NCBI GenBank assembly: GCA_030770545.1
Contig: CM061096.1
Coordinates: 13,063,501-13,127,500 of the forward strand
DNA: 64,000 nt
Direction of reading: 5' to 3'
Source: Macropodus opercularis
Lineage: Eukaryota > Chordata > Actinopteri > Anabantiformes > Osphronemidae
The notes below the pieces were generated by a model. It was not told the DNA's origin, searched no databases, and was given only the letters and a program-made list of their open reading frames with translations. Shown here one piece after another: positions 21,923 to 36,316 of the stretch. A program made the translations under genes and the position numbers. Positions within the stretch are counted from its first letter, which is position 1. Each line of letters opens with the position of its first letter.

Positions 21923-24900
21923 CTGTAGCCAGAGCAGGGAGGGGGAGGAGACGGGAAGGGGGGAAGGGGGGTTAGGGGTTCTGAAAACGGGGAGAGAGGA
22001 GGAAATGAGAAAAGAGAGGGAGAAACTGCAGGGGTTAGTACTGTTGAGCCTGGGGTTTATCCGTTCTGCAATGTCTTCTCTTATTTCCAATATCTAATTC
22101 TGTTTTAACATTCAAAGCAAGATCTAAGGCCGTTTCTCTGAGAACCACCGAGGATGAGGTTTTCCACACTTGTTTACACACAAATGTTAAACTGACAGGT
22201 GTGCACAGATGAAGTATTTCATAGAACCTTGACTCACAGACAAAGGCGTAGTCAATTTATTAGTTGATGTCAAATCAATATTTGCATTTTATGTTAGACA
22301 GCGCTAACGGGTGTATGCTCTTGTTGCAATCTGAGGAACATCTCTGTACGTGTGTGGGATTTGAGGGCACAGCTGATGCTATGATTGACACTGACCTGTC
22401 TCAGAGAGAAAGGGAAAGTATGGAGCGGAAACCTTTGACCTACATGTAACACATAATAATCATAACAGTGGGTGTGAATATAAGTGGAGCTGTACTTAAG
22501 GCACAACATGTTCAACCACTGCGGGCTAGAGAAGTCACATGACACACAAGGAGCATCAGCGTTGGGTTGCAACGCTAACTCAAACTCACTAAACCTGTTT
22601 AGCTCTTCTAGCTGGTTGTGCATGATGCATTATTCATAGCTGCTTTGGATCCAATAGGATGCCCAGACTTAGAAAATGGCTAAATATTACAATTTATTAA
22701 CTAAATAAACACTATTCTGGTGTGTTGATGCTGTGTTTCATAGGGGTTGAATCTTTCCTTTGTGTATTTGCCTGCTCAGATGCAAACTCTGATTTCCTCC
22801 AAGGGGAAGTGGGAAGTGTTACAGTGTGTGTCTGTGCACACGCCTTCCGTGTAACCAGTAGGGATGTCACAGTGTGCTTGAGTGTGTTGTGTTTGTTCCA
22901 GTGTGTGAGTGTACACGGTCTGTTGTGTGATTGTGACTGGGTGTTTATGCATTCATACACAGAAAAGGAAGAGATGGTCTATAAAAGGAACAGTCACCTG
23001 GAGACAGAGTGCGGTGCCTGTGTGTGTGCTCTCGTGTGTGTTTGTGGGTGCATGTCAGCCAGTTCCAGCACGATATCCCAGCATTCAACCCGCCCCAGGG
23101 ACGCTGGTGCATCCCACCAGACGCACAGTAGCATTATTCATCTCTGAAACACGCAGATTTGTGTGTGAGTGTGTGAGAAAGAGGACGTCTGTTTGTGTTT
23201 ATGTATGCAGGTTCACAGCTTTTGGCATTTCCTTAAATATACACACACACATACAACAAACACAAACACACACACCTATAGATTCCCCTGGAGATTCTTT
23301 GTCCGCCCTCCTACCTTCCTGTCTCCTCTGCCTGCAGCGCTTCACCTGCAGTGATGTGTGTGCACGTATGCGTGTACGTGTGAGGATACTTGTTTACACA
23401 ATGACCTAAATAAGATGCTTATAAGGGACGAAGGGTGCGAATCTGGCAGATTGAGCTTGCCGAGCAAAGCGAAGAGGAAGGGCTGAGGCGCGCATCGCTT
23501 TTGCGACGCTATGGGTCTATCTGCGGATTTGATTTGCATGTGTCTCTCTCATCTCTGCTCTTCTTCACAGGCCTATTAATTGGATTTTGTCTTTTTTTCT
23601 GCGTCTTTCACTAAAAACAAAGCAAACCAACCAACAGTTCTGTCTCCCTCATCAATTTACTTCAATCCTCCCTCTGCCTTCTCTTTTCCCCCCCATTCAA
23701 ACACACATGCATGTATTTGTGCATGTGAGAAGGGTCTAAATTCTGATCACGTCTCCTCCCCACCTCCATGCTGCAACCTCCTCCTCTGCTTCAATCTTCT
23801 ACAGGGCTCCGGTGGTGTGGAGCTGGCCGTCTGCTGTATTTGTGGATGCACCGCATTACGTGGCACTGCTTCCTGCCTCAGTAGGGGTCAGGGAGGAGAA
23901 AGGATGAAGGAGACATGCTGAGATTGCTGAATCCTCCTGATATGTCTTGTCTATTTATCAGGTAGTGCTTGCATTGATTTTACTGCTGCTTGAGCACAGA
24001 GAAGGAGGAGACAGAGGCAAACACACACTTGTATGGCTCACACACACAGCAAGACACCTGTGTTGACTGTCTCTTGTTGTTTTCTTGTTCATCTTCTTTT
24101 TTCTTCCTCTCTATCCTTTAACCTAATTTAATGTTATCTGTCTGAGCGAGCCTTTCTCTTTTTGCGCTCCAATCTCTCCTGTTTTCTTTCTTTTTCTCTT
24201 CAGGCCCCGTGTTGTGACTGAAGAGGAAAGTGGTCAAGCAAATGGAGGGGAAAGACAAAACAGGGCAATGGAAATCTAATGGGAGGAGAGAGAAGAAGAG
24301 CCAGTTGTGGGTGAGGGAGAGATTACGGTTGGGGGATGCAAGCGGTGATGGAATGATAAGTTTGAAGAGGAGGACAATGAGGAGTGGGGGGTGCAGAGGA
24401 CAGAGGAGGGTAGATGATTTAGTGAGTGGGCTTTACAACCTGGACTCCTGGGAAATATGAGCTGCAGCGATCATCATCCACACATGCACACACTCATAAC
24501 ACACACACACACAGATGTGTGCATGCAAAATAGTAGATTGTACGCAAGCTCACAAGGCGGTAGCGTCATAATTAGCCACAGACAAACTTGAACTGCTGGA
24601 TGTGTGATTGATTACTCTGGACTCTGCCCACTTCAAATCTAATCAAGCCACCTGCCACCTTCGCCGTTACTGTTCTGTAGAGCTCAAATTCACGCCACAG
24701 TTTAAACGTTTGCTTCCTAATGCATATTTTTGAAAAAGAAAAACTCCTAAGGTGTGTAAACGTGGAGGTAAAATACTATCAGGAAGGACGTGCAGGAGGA
24801 GAGGAGCGTCAGGAAAGGAGAGAGGGGTGGGTGAATCTGGTTGTTCCGCTGGATGGCTCATAATGCGCAGAGCTGTGACTGGTTGCAGCCCCCCTTTCAT

Positions 24901-24977
24901 TCTTTTTTTATCCCCTCTCTCTCTTTCATCACATCATCTTCAGAGGCAGCTTGAGATGGGATTTATCTTCTTTCTCT

Positions 24978-25108
<131 letters not shown>

Positions 25109-25462
25109 GTCTTGCCACAAACGCATGCAGACGTACCAAAAAGAAACGGACAGCTCTCTCAATCCATTAACTCCTCTGACGCACTTTTGCTTCAAATCTG
25201 TTCCTGTTCTCTGTCTATATGACACCAACACACATGTACGTGCACAGACAGATAAATGGGGGCGCACAGAACAGAGGGCTGGAATGCCTCCCTGTGTGTT
25301 TACCTCCCCTGCCATCCTGGTTAATTATGCATGCAGAGGTAGTTTTCTGGGGAGGTGGAGCGGCCTGGGAGGAAACAGACACACGCACTCACCACGTCGC
25401 ACATGTTCACAAACGTTCCTGCTTCACCACCACCACCGGAATCATCACAACACACCCCAGCA

Positions 25463-25463
<1 letters not shown>

Positions 25464-25496
<33 letters not shown>
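25464..25496. repeat. (AC)n microsatellite
   Basis: About 16 AC units, some 360 bp beyond the long CA array. Confidence 0.95.
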
Positions 25497-25497
<1 letters not shown>

Positions 25498-28400
25498 AAA
25501 GCTGAGTTCACATGCTCCTTGACAACCCGAAAACACACTTGAAAATAACCCCACCGCCTCATCACACAGGCTCCCGTCTAACGCATCTGCCTTTAACACC
25601 CTGCTTAACACAGCGTGCTCCAAAATAACACAGCAACCCGCCCCGCCACTGCTCCCAATCAGCACGCCGCCCTCCTCTTCCTAATTACACACACTTCAAC
25701 GAGGCACAGAGTCTATTCAAATGCCTGCAACTATCATTCTCCCTCTTCAGCTCGTCCGTCTGTATCCTCCCCTCTCGGCGGACACTTTGACCTTTTACTT
25801 GATAACCACAGGTTCGAGTCTCTGGACAGACAGACACACTGATAGACAGGCATCTTCCCTCTCCTCCCAGTCTCCTCTGCAGTGTCTGAGCAGGCTGTGT
25901 GGGTGGGTACCTCCCCAAGGGAGAGGCTTGGGAGCACATATCTGCTCTGACATTTGGCAGTGCCCCGTTGTCGTGACACACAACTGGAGGTCACGTGGGG
26001 GTCACTGTCAGCCAGTCACATAGATTATAGAAGGAGACGTAGAAGGGACAGAGACCTGCCATCGACATTCACAGATTCACAGACAGATGGTGCTTTGAGA
26101 CTCCTGGACAGGCAGCAAATGCACTCAGTTGGACGGCTGATGGTGAGAGACTGCTGTGTGCATATTGTAAGCATCTAAAGAACACTGAGATTGCGAATGA
26201 AATGTTATGGCGTCCAGCAAATATGTATTGAAAACGCTGGGAAGTCATTTTGTAAGAAGCGCTCTTGCCTCTCTACTCATCCATCGTCTCCATCTGCTTT
26301 GCTTTACCTCAGTCCAACAAAATCTACTGGCATCACAGTTTAGCAAACAGCTTTGCCAAATGCATTTGAATAAAAATTAACTAGTCTGTTGTGTTTTCAT
26401 GGCAAATTCTCTATTTCCCTTGACTTAATCCAGCCCTTGTGTTTTTGTGAGGAAACAGCTTTGCCCAGGTCGACGTGGGAGATCATTTTGGTTTTTGCGA
26501 GGGAGCTCGGTGAGTCTGTGGGTGTATGAGTGTGTGTGTGTGAGAGGTAAGGCAGCCTCCTCTCCGGGGTTTAGGATGACTCATCGGCATTCACAGACAT
26601 GGCTGTCTATTTCATCCCTGATGAAGATGACACTCTAGACACAAATGTCTGCACGCGTGCACAAAACCATTAGCACTAACCACACACTCCACGCAAACAT
26701 TACTCAAATGCAGAAACCTGGAGGAAGAGACGCAGGAACCCTTGACAGCAAAAACACAGACACACACGGCTGCAGCTTCAGCATAAAAGAATAAATAAAG
26801 GTCAGAGAGAGAGAATGCAAGGCAGATGTGTCAGTCTGTGAGCAAGAGAGAAATGCATCAGCCACTTCAATTATCTGCTTAGCAGTACAGGTTTAGAATT
26901 TCTATTTTGCTCTGAAAGGAGGATGCAGAGGCAATATTAAACCACTACACTGTAGGATGACATCCTCTCGCGTCTTTCCCTGTCTCTGGTCTCACAAAGC
27001 AGTGTTCACTTCATCAGGAGCCTTTGACTGAAAGGTGGTTGGACGCACATCCGTGTCTTTCTATCGCCCTTCATTTCCTGACAGGTTGGTGATGTCCGCT
27101 GACCTTTCAGAGAGGAACAACTTCACACTGGGATTTGTTACATCACATCAACAAGAAAAAAAAAGGATCTACAATCACCATGGTAACTGAAGAGTCTCAC
27201 AGTCAGGTGAAGAAGCTTGGATGTGGCACGAAGAAAAGTATAAACCTGGGGAACACGATGTCGACATGTGTCAGTGGGCATGTGTGGAGGGTTACAGGAG
27301 ACTCATGACACGAAGACATGGTTTGACGAAGGTGACGACATTTAACTGATTAATGCAACATCACGGCAGAGTCATTAACTTATCCTGAACCATTATTATC
27401 AACAAAATTTTATAGGAGATTTACTTGACAGGGTTACAACAGAAATCTCACAATTAACAGTTTAAACACGGACATTTCGTATAATTTTTTTGCACCGCAG
27501 TCTGACATTAATTGGGTCTTGGGGAAAAAGGCAGCTCACTGTTTGGGAGATCACCACCCACTGGAAAATCAGCTTGTGCCTGTATGTATTGTTTTGACAA
27601 CATCTCTGTGGAGAATTTCTTATTCCTCGGTGCCTCTTTGAGAACTACACATTGATCTGTGTGTCTCACACAGAAGGCAAAGGAAAGAGATTTGTGTTCA
27701 GTGTCTCACAATCCAGACTCAAACCAGTAACTTGAAGTCAGCCTTGTGCGCTTTATGTGTTTCTTTTTTATAAGCATTCTATAAAAAAAGGTGAATCACT
27801 TCCTTTTCTTACTTAACAATGGGCAGAAAATGAACATATGGGCTGTGAAAGGACAAATCTTATGGACCCATTTGTCTGAACATCTTTTCTCTCTTCCCCA
27901 GTTTTCTAGCCTTGACCCAAAATCATTCGCCCTTCGACGCTCTGCTCGTCTGTACAACCCTCCTTTATCTCCTTTTTCCATCCTTTCCTTTCTGTCTCTT
28001 CTCCTGTCTCTCAGAGCGGTCACCTCCAGCGGGCAGCTGCTGAATGTTGCCCTTTGAAGGGCTAAACCTGGCTTTGTTGACATGGTAACGGAGTGACGAG
28101 ACGGGTGGGGATAGAGAGCGGGAGCGAGGGATGAGGGAGAGAAAATGACGGGCAATCACAGAATCGAGCGCATTCACATCACATAGGCTGTGTTGGTCAT
28201 GGATGCACGGCCACGTGACAAGATTCAGAAGAAAGAAAACTGATTGCTCATTACAAGCTCTGTGTGTGTGTCTGTGTGTGCGTGTGCGGGGTGTTATGTG
28301 CGAGTACATCCGTTTCTCTGTGTAGGCAGGCAGCTACAAACAAAATGAATCAATTTCAGCTTGTGCAGCGTTCGCTAATACGTGTTCATAGGTGCAAGCA

Positions 28401-29954
28401 TTTGGCATGAACGTGCTTGTGTGTATGAGGAAAAGGGCTCGAGAGGAGCTTTCATGATCAGGCTTGGCTGCCTGCAACACCCCCGCAGTGTGTGTGTGTG
28501 TGAGAGAGAGAGAGCGGGTGTGAGGGCATTGGTGGACTCCAGCTAACCTTCCAGAGCGTACAGGGAGTGAGACATACAGACAGAAGAAGAAGAACAACAG
28601 GAGAGGAGAAGAAAGAAATGCTCTGTGGGTTCGTGTTCCTATAGTATTGATAACCTCAGCAATGCCCACACAGCTTTACTGGGTTTCTTTCTACAGGTCT
28701 CTCTCACTTCTTCACACAAACACATGCACATGCACAGGAGCTGGGGCCCTGTAAAGTGGGCCGCAGAGCTACTTGGTATTCCGTCAGACTTCCTGCAGCG
28801 AGGGAGACTGTGAAGCGCAAGAACGAAATGATGCAGGAGGAAGACGGGACGAGAGCAGCAGACAAAAGTTCGAAGTTCTCATTTGCACAGCGTCCTGAAA
28901 CACGAGTCTGCAGCTTATTTTAACAGCGGACGTCGGGAGGTACAGTAGCTGCTGCCGCTCGACAAAGGCGCCGGGGCTTGAGGTTGCAAAACAGATGTTA
29001 AAATGGCTCATTTCTCGCAGTGACCCATTTTAGCTTGGTCCAGGAAAGCACGTCTTCCTGCCTCGCACACACACACTCACACAAACATCTGCCCTTTCCA
29101 GGTAATGAGGTGGCGTGCTCCAGTGAAGCAGGAGCGCGTTTGGTGTGACATCCATGCTGGGGCTCACGGTGTGCTTCACTCCCGCGTATTCGATCCTAAC
29201 ACTCTTTTGCACATACGCACGTGTAACTCACATGTGTAAATGTGCCTGGAATCACACACGCACTGATTTTGCACCTGCTCCCTCTTTGTGCCACTTCGGT
29301 TTTATCTAATTGATGACACTGCGTCACTCTCTCTCTCTCACGCGTCCTGCGTCCTTCTCTCTGTTCTCATTCTCTTCGCGTCCTTTAAGTTGCGCCCTGC
29401 ATTGTCCTCTATCTCCTTGCCCTGTAGCCACAGTGCAGCTGCTGCCAGTGATGTGTGGGTTTGTCTTCATCTGTGTCTGTGACCTTGTCTTAGGTTAGAC
29501 CAGGGCAGGCAGCTCTTTAGTCTGGCCCATTGAACCCGTAGCCTGAAGGAGAGATTTGTGTTGGCGGCGAGCAGCCTCAGATGTCGTCCTTTGCAGCTTG
29601 TCTGTCGTTTGGCGCGCAGATTATCATTATTAACGTCCTGTTGACGTCCCTCTGCCCCTGCTCATCTGTCACTATGGAGACGTGTTTCATGGTACTTTTA
29701 CGTGTGCGAGGATGTTTTTGCTTGCTTTATATTCGAGTTTCACTGGGTTAGCTTCATTCCTGGATTTCCTTTAATGATCTGTGTCTATATCTGTGCCTCC
29801 TAGCATCAGCTCAGAAGGTGTCCTTGATGGCCTGCTCTCTTTTTCCTTCTCCTCTCCTCCACACTTCACTACTCTCTGCTGTTACCTGAGAGCCAGACTG
29901 GGGAATACTCCATCTGCAGATGCAGACAGACTGGCACTAAAAGGAGACTAGCCC

Positions 29955-30560
29955 CCGATACACCGATGGCAGATAAGTGAAATGAGAGGAGGATGGGAAC
30001 GAGAAAGCGAAGATCCAACAGGGCCAAAAGGAGCAGGATTATAGGAAGGAACAGGAGAGGCGATAGTGAGAAAAACATGAGGGAGGGACTGGAGGGCAAG
30101 TAAAGAGGACAAGGAAGAGCAGATGAAGGGAGATTTGGAATAAATGGAAGACCGGCGAGGGGGAAAAGGTGAGACAAAGTGAAGTGATGGCAAGGGAGAA
30201 GGTGAAATATGATACGAGAGAGGCAGGGGGTGAGGGGGGGGGACGGCAGGAAAAAGACGAGGGACAGTAAGCGGCGAGATGTGAAGCAGGGTTTAGAGCA
30301 GCAGAGACACGACAAAAGGCAGAAGCGAGGGAGCGATGTTGCGAGATCAAGAGAGACGGGAGGGAAAGAGACAGGCACCAAGATGTAGATGGAGAGGGAG
30401 AGAAGGAAGAGGGGGAAGGATGTGAGATCGAGGGCACGTACTGTAGACACAGGAGAGGAAGAGTAGGAGGGAGAGAGAGAGATAGATTGAAGCTGCAAGA
30501 TCAAGGCAGATGTGAGGGAGAGTGGGAGGAGGGTACGGGTACAGTGGCAAGGAGAGGAGA
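29955..30560. repeat. purine-rich low-complexity tract
   Basis: About 600 bp in which the + strand is overwhelmingly A and G. The complement is therefore Ser/Pro/Leu-encoding and stop-poor, which produces a spurious long frame. No unit repeat is evident. Confidence 0.8.
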
Positions 30561-33500
30561 AACGTAGATCGTTATCACGGGGCCGAGCTGCCTATTGATT
30601 CGCGTTAGTGTCCTGAGCTGGTGAAATAACAGCGGTGCTGGGAAGCCGACTCCCTTGTCATTAGCAAACGCAGCTCTCAAGACGCCGGCGTGTGCGGCGC
30701 AAGCGCGCATCCGACCATATGGCACGTTTGATGTCCACGCGATTAAGAGAAAGAGAGAGTAGTTAAAAAAACAAAGAGCAGAGAGACAGATGACGAAGTT
30801 TGAACGGTTAGTGGGAGAGAAAAGCAGATAAAAGCAGATTGAAGGAAGGGAGAAACAGATTGAGGGAGAAACCAGCAGACGGTGACAGATAGAATGATGG
30901 AAAGGAAGAAACGAGAAAAAAGAAGAGCCATCAGGTAGCAGATCTACCGGTCACTTCTTGAGGTAGACAAAGGGAGACAAACCGCCTGCCAGCCCTCCTC
31001 TATCCCTCTGTTTTCTGCTTGTGGCGCAGTGTGACAGTGGAGGTGATGTGTGCGGGTCCCACCGGGGACCAGGGAAGTGTGAATATGGCTGTGGAAGTCT
31101 GCCAAATAAGCTTTGGAGCTGGGGGAAGCAGGAAGAAAGAAAGGAAGGAGGAGGAAAAGAATAGAGAAAGACAGAGAGAAATGAAGTGGAGGAGGAGGAG
31201 ATGAAGATGAAAGAAAGAATCGGATCCTCTACTCCCACTCTGGCTTTCTCTCGAGGTGATGAGCCTTGATGTGTTGGGGTGAGCGAGCGAGGAGGCAGGA
31301 GGGATGAACACACACACCGCCGCACACTCTGCTGCCTTATTCTGCTCAGCTAAGACCCAAATGACTCCTCGCTCACTAATTAAACTTTAATCTCCAATAG
31401 GGCGCAAATTACCTGCCACGCAAGTGAGTGCAGAACTACAGGGAAACAGGGAGAGAGGGAGAAGGAAGGAAGCAAGGAGGGAGAGATGGACGGATGAAGG
31501 AAAGGCTTGGACTGAAGGTCACACTTAACCTGCAGATGTTTTCAGCTTGTCCAATCCTCTCTGTCATCGGGTTGTGTCTTTATATGAACATACGTGTTTA
31601 CATCTGAGCGTGTCACAAAGCGGGTGCGTGTTTGTGTCTAAATGAGTCATTACAGCCGCAAATGGAGCAGTCGGCAGGGGCCTCGCTCTCGGAGCCGGTC
31701 TGTGTTCCCGCTCTCACCTGAATGTTATCGCGCACGCACATACGCAAAGTTGATGCCAGGCAAGTCCTCGCATCCTCCTCTGCCTGGCCGCGTTCCCATC
31801 GCTCTCCTACAGGCACAGCCTCTGCTAGAGTACACACACTCTCCGCCATTTTGTGCCACGCAGCAGAGGACATCAAACCAGTGTGTGTGTGTGTGTGTGT
31901 CTGACACACGGTCAGTTACAAGGAAGTAACGATAATTACAGCCTTTGTTCTACCTGCTTCCTTCCAGACCTCTCTTCAGGTCGTGTTTGTGTCAGAGAAG
32001 AAGCCTATTAAAGCAAAAACCGAGGTCACTACATCATCTGTGTTTTATGGTTCATGGGGCATTGTTAACTTTTAGTATTAGGTATTGTGTTTAGATTAAA
32101 TGCTCTAGGACACCTCAGAAAATGTGCCAAAACTTGTTGCGTTCAGTGCAGTGCGTGCAGTGGAGGAGCGCAGTCGCCGCAGTGATCAACAGCAGGGACT
32201 TACGTCTTTTCCGTTAACAAATGGCAGCGTTGTGATTTACTCTGTGCAGTACCACGTTTCTCATTCTCATTAAACCGGATGTTTAGCGTGTATTTTGCAT
32301 GAAATGTTGAGCTGTGACAACAAGGTGGACCCAAACATTCAAGGTCCCAGCTGCACCGCGTCCGTTAGTCCACACACAGGTGGCGAGTGGTAAAGGAAAT
32401 CGACTGAATTAGCCATCACAGAGGCCCCACTTTGTAGATTAACTGCTGCTGCTGCTGCTCCAATATCCCAGGATGAATTTATTGGGTAAATACTGCAGTG
32501 CTAACGCGGGGCCAGGGAGCCGAGCATACGCTATACGTGGTGAACACTTTTATCTTAACTACCTTACGATACCAGTGAGTGCACATATTTTTAGACTGGC
32601 TGGTGCCAATGGGAATTAGTAGCTCTAAACGCCGTGTGCGTTAGTGCTGCGCTCTATTATCTGTGCAGTTAAGTCACAAGCTGGGTAAAAAAAATAAAAT
32701 GATGGAGTAACCTAGTGCAGTCGCTGTCCAGCCTGTTCGGATGAAAGCGAAAGGTGCCTCAACGCTGTATGTTATGCACAGTTGGTGGTGAGCTTTGCGG
32801 TGGGGGAACATTAGGGGACAATCAAGAAAATGCCCGTCATGCAAGATTGCCGGTGTGTGCGTGTAGTTGTGTGTGCCCGCCGTGCGTGACTAGACAGAGT
32901 CAGGCGTTCAGGGAGGGGCACTGGCACCATAATGCACCCCCATATGCTTGTGACTGAGTGGTGGGTAAATGGAGGGCACGGGGAGCGGGGGGGAGAAATC
33001 TGCACTGTGCCTGCAGCATGTGACTCCATCCCTCCTACAGGCAGAAGGGGCACCGGGACTGAGAGACGCTGACTTAGAGGTTATGCAAGGATGCTGCTGG
33101 GCGGAAAGAAGCGTGAATTATCGCATGTGTTCGAGAAGGAGATGTAATAAGACCTAAAGTAGAGACTGTACAAAAGCATCAGACTGTGTGAATATACAAT
33201 TAAAACTTAATTCATGCACATTTTTCTTTCTCTCCACATTCTAGTATTTCCTCAGTCCAAGACTGTTGAAAACAAACCATGACCTACATGGGCACATCCG
33301 CAGCCTACATGCAGCTAATTTGGTGCTGCGCTGCATCCTTCCCGGCGCCTGCGTTGGAGCTGGGGATAGCAGCTTTTACGATGATCTCATGTCACAGCCG
33401 TGCTCCGTCAAAATGCATGTGTTTGGTTAAGTAGCCTAAATCTTTAGGATTAAGCTCATAAGACGCCAGTGTGATGGCGTGCGTCTGTTCGTAAGACAGC

Positions 33501-34730
33501 GTTGACATGTGCACTGAGAAGGACATGCCGTACACCCAAGTGTCCGATTAGCAGCATATTGCGTGTTGTGTGCTCGTTGTTTGTCTTTGGATTTGCAGAC
33601 ATGACCACATGCGTTTGTATGCACACATGTTCTAGTGCGCTCAAGAAACACACACACACACGCATGCACGCGTCAGTGAAGCGTGAGAAACAAATGATGC
33701 CATTGCCTTTTTTCAGTCCCTCAGCAAAAGGCTCCTAAAAACAACGTTACAGCAGAGGGACACACACAAACACACACACACTCGCAGCATGTGAGACAGC
33801 AGAGGTGGTGCCTGATCACCTCTGATGTCTGTGGTTAGTGTGACATTGAGACGTGGCTAAAATGTTTACAGAGGAGACAGTTACGTTATTATTCCATCTA
33901 TCTTTTAAAGTTAACTGGCTTATCTGCTCCACCCAGCACCTAGCAACAACCCACAGCCCATTAGTACCAAGCCTTCCTTGTTTCCTTGGCAACGCACCGC
34001 TGGCCTAAAGTTGTGTGCATCCGTTTAGGTGCCTATACATCCAAGCTGGTGCCAAGCTCATTGCAGTACTTTAATGTCAATAAATCATTACAACATTAAT
34101 TTCTGAGATAAACAAACCACAGACAAGATTGGCTGCACTGCTCGCGTGTGCAACAGGGTTGTGTTTCATGAAAAAAAAAATGTGCTGGACTGCTAAACAC
34201 CACAAAGCTGAGATCTGCTTTTCCTCCAGCTAGAAAAAAAGATAAAGCTTTCAGAGATTCTCACAATGGCAGATGGTGGAAGGAGAGAAAGGCCGATGGA
34301 AAAAATCCCTTCCAAGATGTTTATCCTTTTCAGAAAAGCGAAAAGCGAAAACAAATGCATATGGAGGGAGGGGGAGGAAGGATAAGTAGCCATGTCTTCT
34401 TTGTGACAGGAAACAGTGGGGTTTGAGGAAAACATGGACATCATTCTTCGCTTCTGACATGAAGGGACAACAGATATGTGTTTGTTTATGTTTAGGTTTT
34501 GACTACGAAAAGCAATGAATTCCACGAGCATCATTGCCATATAAGAGCATGTGCTGTAAGGTGAGAGCTAGAAATCGTGATGACACATTGAAATCCAGGA
34601 GGGAATCACTTCCACCTCTATCCTCTGTTGCCCCCTTCCTTTCATTCCTGTTCTCCTCACGCACCCTCCCTGTCCCCCCCACCCCTCACCCATTTCTTCT
34701 CCCTCTTCACTGCCAGCCCCTACCTGTCTC

Positions 34731-34763
34731 ATTTGCATAGGATGCCTTATTTGCATACATATG
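34731..34763. promoter_or_regulatory. paired octamer motifs with adjacent E-box
   Basis: Two exact ATTTGCAT octamers (34731-34738 and 34749-34756) are in direct orientation, 18 bp start to start, and CATATG follows at 34758-34763. Octamers are POU-factor sites, and POU plus bHLH pairs occur in neural enhancers. Enhancer function here is inference. Confidence 0.35.
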
Positions 34764-34903
34764 AGCTAAAGAGAAAAGGGATTTGTGCGCGGAAGAAAAA
34801 AGAGGAGGAGAGGCGAGATATGCAGGCAGGAGGTGGCTGATGAAAAGAAATGAAAAAGAGTCCTTTCATGAGGAAACTGCGACCGCTGTCTCTCTCTCTG
34901 ACA

Positions 34904-34917
34904 CCCCCCCCCCCCTC

Positions 34918-34948
<31 letters not shown>

Positions 34949-34954
34949 GCACAC
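34904..34954. repeat. C-run followed by (CA)n microsatellite
   Basis: A run of C residues (34904-34915) is followed after a few bases by about 13 CA units and a CACGCACGCA tail. Confidence 0.9.
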
Positions 34955-36039
34955 TTTCGCTGCCCTCCCTCTTTCAATTCTGTTCGTGCCCTTTAGGTCA
35001 CACCTTAGCGAGCTCCCACGAAGGCCCCATTAATGTGAAATATCAAACGGAGAGCGTAAAGCAGCTAAGAGTGAGCAGATAACTGATAAAAGATTGGATG
35101 CACTGTGGGGCAAATAAGAGATAGAAACAGAAGTGAGACAGAGAGAAAACGGATGAGTAGAGCAAAGTAGCTTGTACACACCGCACATATACGCTCCAGC
35201 TGCCTGGCTCCCTGCTACCACTGTGTTGTCATTGCCATGGTGGCAATGGATGGTTGCTTCAGCAGAGCAAAACCGATCAGCTGTGAAGCCAGTTCTTTCC
35301 CTCCAGGAAGGACGCCGCATGGCAGGCCCCTCCGTTGCGTGCGTGCGTATGTGTGCAAAACCATTAACGCTACATCCTCGGGTTTCTACTCTGTTGCAGA
35401 AATGAAGACGACGACCACACAAACGCTCATAGGTTTTGCTACACACCACAGCAATATTAATCACAACCTCCCAATCTCGTCTCCACATCAGGCCAACCCT
35501 GATGCATCCCATGCAATCTGTCCCTGATTGTACACAAACGCTCCATCCCCTTGAAACACGCACACCCACGCACACAGGCGTGTTTATCCTGCTTGAGCTT
35601 GCTAATTGCGTGAGTCTAATAGCCTGGTGCAGATAGAAAACAGAGCAGTGCTCCCTCTCGTCTCTCTGTGGACAGAGTCCAGACGTGAGGCAACTGCAGA
35701 AGGCAGGCGTATGAAAAGGCGGCTGGATATTGCAGGGGAACAGACATAGATTTGTGTGTCTGTTTGTGGGCGTTTGCGTGTGTGTGTGTGTGTGTTCGTC
35801 CTCCGCTCTTTGTTTGATCTTTCCGTCAGGGCCTGAAATGCTGCAGCGCACTAGGAATAATAACTTTCCTGCCAGTGCACCCACACACATGCATCTGTAG
35901 AATAAATGCATGTGCCCGTAGAAAAAAAGCACCGATCAACACACACACACCTTCTCTTGCTCTCTTTATATGCATCTTTACTCGTGTGCAAGCACACATA
36001 GTTGTTGATGTGTAAACCATCTCCTGTGTAACATAAGGG

Positions 36040-36316
36040 CCGACTGGAAAGGATAGCGCACGGAGGGAAGGGAGAGAGAATGTGATGAAAGGTGGCAGGG
36101 GGTAAGAGTGGAGATGAAAGCCTGGGGGGAAGGAAGGGGGAGAAGGGGTAAAAGGGCAAAGGAGGGATACGAGCGGCATAAGTGGAAGCGAGAGACAAAG
36201 GAGAGAGGATGGACCGAATTGGGTTGATGAGGGAAGGACAGATGTGCTGACTGCTGATTGGATGGAAGAGAGGGAACGAGAGAGAGAGAGAGAGAGCGAG
36301 AGAGAGCGAGAGAGAG
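36040..36316. repeat. purine-rich tract ending in (AG)n
   Basis: A + strand A/G tract ends in an (AG)n and CGAG stretch at 36278-36316. It is a homopurine run with triplex-forming potential. Confidence 0.85.

Larger units (their letters stand above)
30561..36030. other. non-coding interval
   Basis: It holds further purine-rich stretches (30730-30930 and 31110-31220), a CTG run (32442-32458), microsatellites, and an octamer pair with an E-box at 34731-34763. A 300-codon open frame on the complement (35030-35932) crosses a CA repeat and resembles no family known to me. Confidence 0.55.

Noticed and set aside
21911..22090. N-terminal extension of 60 residues before MQSFRER in rai1
   Set aside because: It reads through a long polypyrimidine tract and splice acceptor, and RAI1 proteins begin at MQSFRER.
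25810..25821. GGTTCGAGTCTC resembling a tRNA T-loop (B box)
   Set aside because: No A box at the right distance and no cloverleaf pairing upstream.
29869..30504. 211-codon Ser/Leu/Pro-rich frame on the complement
   Set aside because: It is produced by a purine-rich + strand tract; low complexity, no domain.
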